DNA of 64,000 nucleotides from UMGS902 sp045580835. GTDB taxonomy: Bacteria > Bacillota > Clostridia > Oscillospirales > CAG-272. Of the stretch, positions 16,688 to 23,924 are shown piece after piece. A program made the position numbers and the translations under genes. The notes below the pieces were generated by a model, which saw only the letters and a program-made list of their open reading frames with translations, was not told the origin of the DNA and did not search any database. The stretch spans positions 1 through 64,000 of the forward strand of contig JAZNOM010000091.1 of NCBI GenBank assembly GCA_045580835.1. Reading direction: 5' to 3'. How positions within the stretch are numbered: position 1 is the stretch's first letter; each line of letters begins with the position of its first letter.

Positions 16688-18136
16688 TTACTTCTCCGTC
16701 GGAACAAAGTTAAAAACTATCATTGAGCGCATATGGTAATAACGGTAACGAAGTCCGTATGACGTTGAGTTTTCGAATAAAACATCATCGCCCTCTGCAC
16801 GCACCTGACCTGCTGAATCGTATATCTTAAAGCGATATTTTTCAGGATTTGTTTCGTCAGGATTTACACACTCGGTAACAACGATATGGTGCGAGCCGTT
16901 GTAGGAATTCTCCATAGAAACGATAACCCCTTCGGGATGCTCGTCAAGCGCTTCCTTGAGTTTCTTTTTGGTTACACCGTAGGTACGCACCGCCTCAAGC
17001 GGCTGACCGTACAGAGTAAATGACTCGGCTATTTGCTTGATGTTTATCATAATCGGATTGTTATAAAGCGTGCCCTTGGACGAGGTAAGTCCGCGATTGC
17101 CCGAGTTTGCAAGCGCAACCGTATACGGGTCAGCCTCAAGATTTCCATCCGCCTCAAAGCGGAAATCATAGCCGCCCTCATAGCGCGCGCCGAGGTTATG
17201 CAACACCATTGCAACCGAAGTCAACGCACAGCCGGTATCCATCCAGTCGAGTCCGCGGTTATAGCCGTTAATGATAAAACGCTTGTGTGAACCCGAATAG
17301 AAATACACGTTGGCAAGCTCGCCGCCGTGCCAGCCGCCCTTTGTAGCAAGATGCTGCGAATACCATGTAAAGGCATCCTCGTCAACGATTTTCACATCAA
17401 TGCTTCGGCTTTCATCACCTATAGTAGCGGTGACAGTTACGGTGCCTGCTTTAAGCGCGCAAAAACTGCCGTCATCATCAATCATAAGCATGGTATCATC
17501 GCTCGACGACCACTTTGCAAGACCTGCCATATAAGCAGGCTTTGTAACCGCGTATACGGAGCTTACACCGTAAAGTTTTACCTCATCGGCAACGGTTTTA
17601 AGTTCAAAAGAAGAAAGCGCAACGGGAGAAATATCCCAAAGCTGACTGGACGCGCCGCCATATTCCTCGCCTTCTACAAGAGTCATTCTGTAAAGCGTAC
17701 TGCGGTTGGTTGTTCCGAGAACAACTTCACCGCTTGAAATCACATAACCGCCTTCTGTGCCGCTGATTTTAAAACAAGAGTTATCGCCGATTTCAGCCGA
17801 CTTTGAAACACGCTCGCCGATTGTACTTTGCATGCAAAACGCATATTCGCCCGCCTCGCTTTGCGGATATAAAAGATATGTACCGTCATCCTGCTTGACA
17901 AGAAGAATATTTTCGCCCTCCTCGCCGTTTTGCATATCGGTATATGCAAAACCGCCTGCGGCATATTTTCTGTCAAAAGCATTCAGATACTCTCCGCTCG
18001 CTATGTTTTTAATTGTGTAAACGCCGCTTGCAGGCCCCTCTCCCACAGGAATAGAAACCTCTGTATCCGCCGCGATGCCAAACGAAAGGCATAAAAGCAA
18101 CAGAATCGCAGCTAATAAAAAAATATATTTTTTCAA
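16688..18136 (-). CDS. Secreted C39-like cysteine peptidase with lectin-like and Ig-like domains
   Basis: A 482-residue exported protein. A signal peptide (KKYIFLLAAILLLLCLSFGI) is followed by a region like ricin-type beta-trefoil lectins (VYTIKNIASGEYLNAF), a BIG2-type Ig-like domain (~residues 185-250, ending GTVTVTATIGDESRSI), and a papain-like C39 domain with a candidate catalytic Cys in MDTGCALTSVAMVL, His in GSHHIVVTEC and Asp in KIYDSAG. I place the start at TTG 18136, behind GAGGATAAATC; an ATG ten codons upstream would lie inside the preceding gene's terminator hairpin. The pairing with the FAD enzyme is unexplained. Confidence 0.72.
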   Translation of the reverse strand: MKKYIFLLAAILLLLCLSFGIAADTEVSIPVGEGPASGVYTIKNIASGEYLNAFDRKYAAGGFAYTDMQNGEEGENILLVKQDDGTYLLYPQSEAGEYAFCMQSTIGERVSKSAEIGDNSCFKISGTEGGYVISSGEVVLGTTNRSTLYRMTLVEGEEYGGASSQLWDISPVALSSFELKTVADEVKLYGVSSVYAVTKPAYMAGLAKWSSSDDTMLMIDDDGSFCALKAGTVTVTATIGDESRSIDVKIVDEDAFTWYSQHLATKGGWHGGELANVYFYSGSHKRFIINGYNRGLDWMDTGCALTSVAMVLHNLGARYEGGYDFRFEADGNLEADPYTVALANSGNRGLTSSKGTLYNNPIMINIKQIAESFTLYGQPLEAVRTYGVTKKKLKEALDEHPEGVIVSMENSYNGSHHIVVTECVNPDETNPEKYRFKIYDSAGQVRAEGDDVLFENSTSYGLRYRYYHMRSMIVFNFVPTEK

Positions 18137-18157
18137 AGATTTATCCTCGCATAAAAA

Positions 18158-18187
18158 AATACCCATAGTTACAAAACCATGGGTATT
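18158..18187 (-). terminator. Terminator of the MurJ-GT4-VanZ operon
   Basis: AATACCCAT and ATGGGTATT form the stem (with a further short inner stem), followed on the minus strand by seven T. It sits 23 bases after the VanZ stop and just before the secreted C39-like gene. Confidence 0.75.
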
Positions 18188-18209
18188 TTATCATATTAAT
18201 ATATAAATG

Positions 18210-18707
18210 TCAACTTTTACGGTTAAGCCAAACTTTCGCAATCACAAGCACAAACACCACGCCAAAAAGCACACCGGCACTGTCCAGCACAACATCGCTA
18301 AACATAGCTCCGCGCCCCGGCACAAATGCCTGATGAAACTCGTCGCTCGCGGCGTAAAGCGCTCCTCGAATCCACGATAAAAGCAAGTGACCAACCCACG
18401 CTCTATAGTTATAGAGCGAAACAAATGCAAAAAATGCTCCAAGCACAGCATAAATGCCAAAATGCGTGATTTTGCGAACAATATGGTCAACATCCAAAAG
18501 AACTTCTGTCTTTTCTGCCGTGCCAAGCTCTTCAAAATCAGCAACAAGAATCGGCGCAAGCAGTTCGGCTATACTGCCGCTCTGCTCTGCGGAAACCGAA
18601 GCAGGCATGGAAGACATGACAAAAATAAACAAGCACCATGCAACCGCAAGAATCACCGCAAATGCATACACTTTTCGCGAAGTATAAAGTCTTATTGTTT
18701 TTGGCAT
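18210..18707 (-). CDS. VanZ-family membrane protein
   Basis: A 165-residue protein with about four membrane segments. It carries the VanZ pattern: DHIVRKITHFGIYAVLG, then DEFHQAFVPGRGAMFSDVVLDSAG. The founding member confers low-level teicoplanin resistance; most homologues have no known function and sit near envelope genes. It is the last gene of an operon with GT4 and MurJ, its start overlapping the GT4 stop by 16 bases. It is followed by a terminator. A role in envelope polysaccharide or lipid handling is inference from context. Confidence 0.85.
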   Translation of the reverse strand: MPKTIRLYTSRKVYAFAVILAVAWCLFIFVMSSMPASVSAEQSGSIAELLAPILVADFEELGTAEKTEVLLDVDHIVRKITHFGIYAVLGAFFAFVSLYNYRAWVGHLLLSWIRGALYAASDEFHQAFVPGRGAMFSDVVLDSAGVLFGVVFVLVIAKVWLNRKS

Positions 18708-19825
18708 CTTTGATTATATCCGTCCTCGTAAATCTTTTCCACCTTGCCTGTCATAATCTTGCCGGTCAGGCGGCAGATGTATTTGGAGTATGCAAACTTT
18801 GACATTTCTTCAAGCTTCTTGGGATTTGCCATGATTTTTTCAATACTGTCTGCAAGGTTTGGCGCGCTCTTTTGCGGAATGATATATCCGTTCTTATCAT
18901 TTTCGATAATATACGAGTTGCCGCCGTAATTTGTGGCAATGGCAGGCTTCGCAAGGCTCATGGCTTCGATAAGTGCCATGCTTGTAGCCTCAGTGCCAAA
19001 CGAGCAGTTGATTATAACATCCATTACCTCAATATACGGCGCCACATCACCGACAAAGCCTGCAAAAATAACGCTGTCTGAAAGTCCAAGTTCCTCGGTT
19101 TTTGCCTTGAGCATTCCCTCGGTTGTACCCGTGCCGATAATAAGCACCTTGAGGTTCTCACATCCGCGGTCACGCATGATTTTCGCTGCCTCGATAAGAT
19201 AAATGTGTCCCTTTACCTCCTCAAGACGCGCGGACATGCCTACCACAAAATCGCCCTCTTTTATTCCGAGAGCCGCGCGAAGTTCATCCGCTTCATCCGC
19301 GCTCACCTCTCGAAGCGGCTCTGCGCCGTTGATAACAACCTCAATCTTCTTGGGATTCGCACCCATTGCGGTAAGGTTTTCCTTGGTGGACTCCGAAACT
19401 GCAATCATCTGCGTAGAAAGCGTGTTGTTAATGAATCCGCACACATTGCGAAGCGGAAAGCGCGTAAGTATCGGGCGTGGTGCAAAGGTTGAGTGTCTTG
19501 TGTGAATACGCACCTTTACTCCTGCCAAAAATGCTGCTATGCGAGCAGAAAACGCCGCGTGTGTATGGACTATGTCCGGCTTTTCTGCCTTAAAAATCTT
19601 TGTATACTCGCTTATTGCGCCAAGGTCGAGCGACTTGTCCGCGCCTCCCTCGGTGCAAATGTAGGTAAAGCCAAGCGAGTCGATACGCGGTATAAGCTTA
19701 CTGCCGTAAGGAAGCACTACTTTTACATCAAAGCGACTGCGGTCAATGTTGCGAAGCGTGGTAAGCAGCACCGTGCCTGCACCGCCGATATTTGTATCGC
19801 TTATAACATGAATTACTTTTATCAT
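18692..19825 (-). CDS. Family 4 glycosyltransferase
   Basis: A 377-residue GT-B fold glycosyltransferase. The N-terminal acceptor domain opens VIHVISDTNIGGAGTVLL, with DIVHTHAAFSARIAAFLAG and the RIHTRHSTF block. The C-terminal donor domain has VVGMSARLEEVKGHIYLIEA, and the nucleotide-sugar E-x7-E region runs FGTEATSMALIEAMSLAKP. It is cytosolic or membrane-associated and probably builds cell-wall or capsule polysaccharide. Its start overlaps the MurJ stop by 4 bases (ATGA), indicating translational coupling. Donor and acceptor sugars cannot be inferred. Confidence 0.88.
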   Translation of the reverse strand: MIKVIHVISDTNIGGAGTVLLTTLRNIDRSRFDVKVVLPYGSKLIPRIDSLGFTYICTEGGADKSLDLGAISEYTKIFKAEKPDIVHTHAAFSARIAAFLAGVKVRIHTRHSTFAPRPILTRFPLRNVCGFINNTLSTQMIAVSESTKENLTAMGANPKKIEVVINGAEPLREVSADEADELRAALGIKEGDFVVGMSARLEEVKGHIYLIEAAKIMRDRGCENLKVLIIGTGTTEGMLKAKTEELGLSDSVIFAGFVGDVAPYIEVMDVIINCSFGTEATSMALIEAMSLAKPAIATNYGGNSYIIENDKNGYIIPQKSAPNLADSIEKIMANPKKLEEMSKFAYSKYICRLTGKIMTGKVEKIYEDGYNQRCQKQ

Positions 19826-21348
19826 TGTTTATTTCTCCTTGAAAGTGCGCGTATTTCGGTAGGCGAAAGCAGTAGTAAAGCCATGCCGTAAACGGCAATT
19901 CCCACACCACCTACCAAAATCACGCGAAGGATATCAATATCTGTATTTAAACTTGCGTTGACAAGGTATACACAACCGCTCATTGCCGCAGTTGCAATGA
20001 CGGATTTTACAATGTCCAGAAAGTCTTTGTACGAAAACAGAGCGCCGTCTCTCGAAAGCAAAATATAGTTCAGTGCGGCACAAATCGCAATGGTTATCGA
20101 AGATGCAACCGCAATACCGATAAAGCCTACGGCATCCACCAAAACGGTTACGATAATAATATTTGCCACGATTGCAAGCATTGAAGCAAGCATCGGCGCT
20201 TTAACCTTTTGCTTTGCGAAAAAGAGTTTTGTAAGAACCTCGTTTGCTGACATGAACGGTATTCCGAGCGCGAGATATTTAAGCACCGATGCGGTCATTT
20301 CAGCATCGTATGCGGTAAACTCACCGCGCATGTAAATTGCGCGCGTGATAGGCTCTGCGAGGAAGAATATACCTGCAGCAAGCGGTATCATAAGGTAGAG
20401 CAGAATCTTAACCGATGAAGCCGCAAACGTGCGTGCGCCGTCGCTATCGCCCTCCGCCTCTGCGCGCGACAGACGCGGAAACAAAAGATTGGTTGCGACA
20501 AACGAGAACACGCCTACAATGATAATGTAAAGGCGGTTTGCGTAGTTGACCATGGTTATGCCGCTGTCCCCTTCAAAACCCGATGCAAAACGGGTGTTGA
20601 TAACATTGCACACAGGCTGAAGCCATGAGCAAACGAGAATAGGCAATGCCATTTTCATTGAGCGGATGATATGTTCGTCTTTGAAATTAAGCGTTGGCTT
20701 AAATCTAAAGCCCAGCTTGTGCGCAGACGGTGCCTGAATTGCCGCCTGCAAAAACCAGCCGATTACAAGTGCTACAGAAAGCCCCCACACATCAAAGCGG
20801 TCGCTTAACGTGTAGAAATAAAGCACCATAACAAGGTTTGAAACAAGGCTCATTATCGCCGGAAGCGTGTACTTTTCAAAAGATTGCAGTATTCCTACAT
20901 AACAGTATGCAATTCCCGTAAAAATTATCATCGGGAACATAATTCGGCTGAGTTCGGTGGCAAATTCCTTTACCGTGTCTGACACATCGGGGGCAAGGAA
21001 AGACACAAGCGGATATGAAAAAAGCATGCCGAGCACCGAGATTATAAGCGTTATAACAAGGATAAGATTAAAGTAGCGGTTTGCAAATGAAAATGCTTTT
21101 TCTTTGCCCTCTTTAACCATAAGCTCGTTGAAAATCGGAATAAATGCCGCAGTTACAACGCCGCCCAGTGCAAAATCAAAAAGCGTTATCGGGAGTCGGC
21201 TTGCCGCCTCATACGCGGCAGCACTGACACCCGTACCAAAAGTGGAGGCAAGCAGCATATCGCGAAGCAGTCCAAGCGCCTTGGAAAGCAGCGTTACAAA
21301 CACCATAAGCAGCGCCGTAGATGCAATTTTCTTTGTCGCGTTTGCCAT
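19822..21348 (-). CDS. murJ: Lipid II flippase MurJ / MviN-type polysaccharide flippase
   Basis: A 508-residue MOP-superfamily membrane protein with about 14 helices. The family opening is clear (LLMVFVTLLSKALGLLRDMLLASTFG), as are PITLFDFALGGVVTAAFIPIFNE, SFVATNLLFPRLSRAEAEGD and KLFFAKQKVKAPMLAS. MurJ moves lipid II across the membrane for peptidoglycan synthesis. Because it is coupled to a GT4 and a VanZ gene, a dedicated role in a surface polysaccharide pathway is also possible. The ATG follows AAAGGAGGT, a near-perfect ribosome site. It heads the operon. Confidence 0.88.
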   Translation of the reverse strand: MANATKKIASTALLMVFVTLLSKALGLLRDMLLASTFGTGVSAAAYEAASRLPITLFDFALGGVVTAAFIPIFNELMVKEGKEKAFSFANRYFNLILVITLIISVLGMLFSYPLVSFLAPDVSDTVKEFATELSRIMFPMIIFTGIAYCYVGILQSFEKYTLPAIMSLVSNLVMVLYFYTLSDRFDVWGLSVALVIGWFLQAAIQAPSAHKLGFRFKPTLNFKDEHIIRSMKMALPILVCSWLQPVCNVINTRFASGFEGDSGITMVNYANRLYIIIVGVFSFVATNLLFPRLSRAEAEGDSDGARTFAASSVKILLYLMIPLAAGIFFLAEPITRAIYMRGEFTAYDAEMTASVLKYLALGIPFMSANEVLTKLFFAKQKVKAPMLASMLAIVANIIIVTVLVDAVGFIGIAVASSITIAICAALNYILLSRDGALFSYKDFLDIVKSVIATAAMSGCVYLVNASLNTDIDILRVILVGGVGIAVYGMALLLLSPTEIRALSRRNKQ

Positions 21349-21406
21349 AGTATACCTCCTTTTGTAAAGTCTTAAAAGTAATTATATGCGAGTGTAAAGT
21401 CAGTGG

Positions 21407-21676
21407 CTAAAAATCATTCTTTTTTTGAATTGCATCAAGTTGTTCTTGAGTTAACTCAACATATCTATTGTCCGCATACATTGTTTTTGTTGTATCAGCT
21501 ATTGCTTTAGATATTCTTTCTACATCAATTTCGTTATGAAATAGCGGTTCATAGTTGGAATTTTGTGCAACCATTATAAACGAATCACCTTCCCAATCAA
21601 TAGCGAAAGATGTCTTGATTTTTGTTCCATCAGTTACATCAAAAAATTCCTGTCGTCATTATTCAACACGTGCACC
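21407..21676 (-). pseudogene. Frameshifted small gene remnant, family unknown
   Basis: On the minus strand a frame reads EFFDVTDGTKIKTSFAIDWE, then SFIMVAQNSNYEP and VELTQEQLDAIQKKNDF before a stop at 21407. It has no start of its own: a TGA stands just before it. A short frame beginning at GTG (behind AGAGG) reads VHVLNNDDR up to a run of six T; one extra T there would join the two frames. I read this as a gene of ~90 codons broken by a one-base indel, or a sequencing error in the homopolymer. Confidence 0.45.
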
Positions 21677-21681
21677 TCTAT

Positions 21682-21701
21682 AATCCGTGACCGGGTTGGA
21701 T
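21682..21701. repeat. Short direct repeat, copy 1, after the small membrane protein gene
   Basis: AATCCGTGACCGGGTTGGAT lies just beyond the stop codon of the gene at 21705 and recurs with one change at 22229. Confidence 0.5.
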
Positions 21702-21704
21702 TAA

Positions 21705-22136
21705 TCAATGTCCTCGCATATCGAAGATAGAACAAGGAGATTCTTTAGAGAATTCTAAAATATAACAATTTTGATTACTGTTAAACGTTTCTTCGTTAAA
21801 GTTTAAATTCATTATTTCCATGACCAAGGTACTATGACCATTTTTCTCAACATCATGTACCGAACTAATATTTACAATTTCATTTTTAATATCGGTTTCG
21901 GTCAAACTTGTTTCGACCAAAATGGCAACATATAAATCGGTATGATTTCCCTTCCCACTACTGTTGCCGCAAGCGTTGACTACTTGCAAAATGTTTATTC
22001 CCGATACATCCTCTATGCCATCTACAATTTCTTCTCTATAAACGGAACAAGCAACATCATTTATCCAATAAGGCAAACAAAGAAGCATACCAACAACTAG
22101 CACGCTCAAAACGCTTATAATTAGTTTTTTCTTCAT
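21705..22136 (-). CDS. Small membrane-anchored protein of unknown function
   Basis: A 143-residue protein that I do not recognise. It has one N-terminal membrane segment (LIISVLSVLVVGMLLCLPYW), which could be an uncleaved signal anchor, and an outside domain containing two internal cysteines (VACSVY, VVNACGN) and a C-terminal pair (NQNCYILEF, SPCSIF). GGGGGAA precedes the ATG. Its base composition is visibly richer in A and T than the flanking operons, and it sits among other small genes next to a tRNA, which suggests acquisition by transfer. Confidence 0.6.
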   Translation of the reverse strand: MKKKLIISVLSVLVVGMLLCLPYWINDVACSVYREEIVDGIEDVSGINILQVVNACGNSSGKGNHTDLYVAILVETSLTETDIKNEIVNISSVHDVEKNGHSTLVMEIMNLNFNEETFNSNQNCYILEFSKESPCSIFDMRGH

Positions 22137-22228
22137 TTATGTATTCCCCCAATCTTAAGAGCTGAAAGAATCGCACAATTGATTCGATATAAGCCACCAA
22201 GCAGATTTAGCAAAATTCAACTTTTAAA

Positions 22229-22248
22229 AATCCGTGACCGTGTTGGAT
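22229..22248. repeat. Short direct repeat, copy 2, after the DUF4279 gene
   Basis: AATCCGTGACCGTGTTGGAT lies about 10 bases beyond the stop codon of the gene at 22258. It matches the copy at 21682 in 19 of 20 positions and occupies the same position relative to its gene. Confidence 0.5.
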
Positions 22249-22257
22249 GTGATTTAT

Positions 22258-22677
22258 TCACCTCATAACGTATAAATCAATGTCTATATGAGTTCTAGTT
22301 TCATGACAAAAATCGATAATCTCCAAGTCTGGACCTAATGCAGGCGTAGAATTATATGAATATATTTCAGGTACAATCTCTATATAGTATTCAACATCGA
22401 ATTTCGCTTTGATTTGCTTTAATACTTCGATTTTAGGCAAGAGCGCAGAGATTGTTTGCTTAATTTGTCTTTCAGTTTCTACATCATAATCTTCGCACTT
22501 ACCGTAATCCCAACTATCAAATCCATATTGAGTTCCATTTTTTCTCAAATCTGTGCTTCTCCAAGACTTAAACGGTTTCAACCCTAGCATCTCGGTAATA
22601 ACATCAGGTTCAAATGTACCACGTATTGAAAAATATGTATAACACGTATTCTCTTTTTTACGTAGTTTCTTAAACAT
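22258..22677 (-). CDS. DUF4279-domain protein
   Basis: A 139-residue soluble protein. The order YTYFSIRGTFEPDVITEMLGL, KSWRSTD, SWDY, a central helix, and YIEIVPEIYSYNSTPALGPD matches the DUF4279 family, whose members are stand-alone small proteins of unknown role; some occur among toxin-immunity neighbours. GAGGTGATT precedes the ATG. It is AT-rich like its neighbour at 21705. No toxin gene is visible within the window, so an immunity role is only a suggestion. Confidence 0.68.
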   Translation of the reverse strand: MFKKLRKKENTCYTYFSIRGTFEPDVITEMLGLKPFKSWRSTDLRKNGTQYGFDSWDYGKCEDYDVETERQIKQTISALLPKIEVLKQIKAKFDVEYYIEIVPEIYSYNSTPALGPDLEIIDFCHETRTHIDIDLYVMR

Positions 22678-22801
22678 TTAGGAATCACCTCAAGAACTCA
22701 AATAAATTATAAAACATTATATCATAAAACTTACCAAAAGGCAACACCGCGCGCTTTCAAACTTTTGTGCAAAATATTTTCAAAAATTTGTGTTTTTCTA
22801 C

Positions 22802-22830
22802 TTGACTTAACAAAAAATCTGTGATATACT
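22802..22830 (+). promoter_or_regulatory. Promoter of tRNA-Pro
   Basis: TTGACT, 17 bases, TATACT, ending 16 bases before the tRNA 5' end. Near-consensus sigma-A promoter. Confidence 0.8.
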
Positions 22831-22846
22831 TTACAGGTGCTTAAAT

Positions 22847-22922
22847 CTGGGTGTGGCGCAGTTGGTAGCGCGCTACCTTGGGGTGGTAGAGGCCGCAAGT
22901 TCAAGTCTTGTCACTCAGACCA
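22847..22922 (+). tRNA. tRNA-Pro (anticodon GGG), CCA encoded
   Basis: The cloverleaf can be folded by hand: acceptor CTGGGTG/CACTCAG (one G-T pair), D stem GCGC/GCGC, anticodon arm CTACC-TTGGGGT-GGTAG giving anticodon GGG, T arm GCAAG-TTCAAGT-CTTGT, discriminator A and an encoded CCA. A strong promoter precedes it and a perfect terminator follows. Confidence 0.93.
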
Positions 22923-22923
22923 A

Positions 22924-22957
22924 GTAAAAGAGGAACACTTTTGTGTTCCTCTTTTAC
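22924..22957 (+). terminator. Terminator of tRNA-Pro
   Basis: GTAAAAGAGGAACAC pairs perfectly over 15 bp with its complement across TTTT, directly after the CCA end. Confidence 0.88.
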
Positions 22958-23020
22958 TTTTTCTTGGGATAGATAAACTTGAACTCGCGGTCATCGACCA
23001 TGCCACGTGCCACGTAGTGG

Positions 23021-23176
23021 CTACTTGGGGTGGTAGGGTGAGCGAGCAAAAACGATTGAGTATCGTTTTTGCGAAGCGTGTCACGAAAATAAGAAGTTGT
23101 CATCGCCGAGCGTATCGAGGCGATGTACAACGACTATATTTTCGGAAGGGCCGCGCATACATCAAGTCTTGTCACA
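23021..23176 (+). repeat. Split tRNA-Pro relic with a ~110-bp hairpin-rich insert
   Basis: CTACTTGGGGTGGTAG (23021-23036) repeats the anticodon arm of the tRNA 100-150 bases upstream with one base missing. GGGCCGC and then ATCAAGTCTTGTCAC (23148-23176) repeat its variable loop, T arm and acceptor 3' side. Between them lie two hairpins: CAAAAACGAT/ATCGTTTTTG and GTTGTCATCGCC/GGCGATG-TACAAC. The D arm and 5' acceptor are not recognisable, so it is not functional as a tRNA. It may be a scar of integration at the tRNA. Confidence 0.6.
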
Positions 23177-23278
23177 TGACTAAAACTATTCACCAAAATT
23201 GAATAATACAAGCAATATTGTAATTAAATCCGTTTATTCACATATACTTTTACAAATTCTATTACGAAAGGCGGATTT

Positions 23279-23782
23279 ATGAAACGTTCAATTTCTCTTT
23301 GGCAATTCTTTGGTTTTCTTTTTACCTCGGTACTTGGAACACTGCTTCATTTTCTCTATGAGTGGAGCGGCGAAAGTGCACTTGTTGCACCGTTTGCAGC
23401 AGTAAACGAGTCTACATGGGAGCATATGAAAATCCTATTCTTCCCAATGCTTATTTTTGCAATTATAGAAAGCCGACTGTTTAAAGAATATCAGAATTTT
23501 TGGTGCGTCAAACTGAAAGGTATTTTGCTTGGGCTTTTGCTGATTCCCGTAATTTTTTACACATATAACGGCGCTATCGGAATCTCGCCCGACTTTGTAA
23601 ACATAGCAATCTTTTACGTAGTTGCGGCAATTTCATATGTTTATGAAACAAAACGGTTTAAATCAGGCTCGCAAAACTGCAATCAAGCGGCGGCAATCGG
23701 CACGCTTTGCATTATCGTGCTTTTGTTTGCAATTTTCACGTTTGTTCCGCCTGCGCTGCCGCTATTCATATCTCCCGTATAA
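23279..23782 (+). CDS. DUF6512-type membrane protein
   Basis: A 167-residue protein with about five membrane segments. The N-terminal half, with LGTLLHFLYEWSG and VAPFAAVNESTWEHMKILFFP, is a conserved block I associate with a small Firmicutes membrane family (DUF6512). No function is known. The ATG follows AAAGGCGG. It is monocistronic, with its own terminator right at the stop. Confidence 0.72.
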   Translation: MKRSISLWQFFGFLFTSVLGTLLHFLYEWSGESALVAPFAAVNESTWEHMKILFFPMLIFAIIESRLFKEYQNFWCVKLKGILLGLLLIPVIFYTYNGAIGISPDFVNIAIFYVVAAISYVYETKRFKSGSQNCNQAAAIGTLCIIVLLFAIFTFVPPALPLFISPV

Positions 23783-23810
23783 AGGTATTCGCTTTGCGAA
23801 TACCTTTTTT
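23781..23810 (+). terminator. Terminator of the DUF6512 gene
   Basis: AAAGGTATTCGC pairs with GCGAATACCTTT across TTT and runs into six T. It begins at the stop codon. Confidence 0.85.
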
Positions 23811-23863
23811 GTATCTAAAATGCACAAAAATATATATTTTATAAACCTTTTGGTTGGTTCATA

Positions 23864-23893
23864 TTGCCTTTTATAAATAAAATATGTTATATT
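23864..23893 (+). promoter_or_regulatory. Candidate promoter of the GH43 / beta-helix operon
   Basis: TTGCCT, 18 bases, TATATT, ending 31 bases before the GH43 start codon. Confidence 0.45.
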
Positions 23894-23924
23894 TATTTCA
23901 GTAAACCAAAAAGGAGAAACAACA

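Noticed and set aside
22954..23103. A 49-codon minus-strand frame ending DDREFKFIYPKKK across the tRNA relic
   Set aside because: It starts without a ribosome site and is composed largely of reversed tRNA and terminator sequence; I judge it a by-product of the repeat.
22837..23202. A 121-codon + strand frame running through tRNA-Pro and the relic
   Set aside because: It reads through a functional tRNA and two hairpins, and its peptide has no plausible fold.
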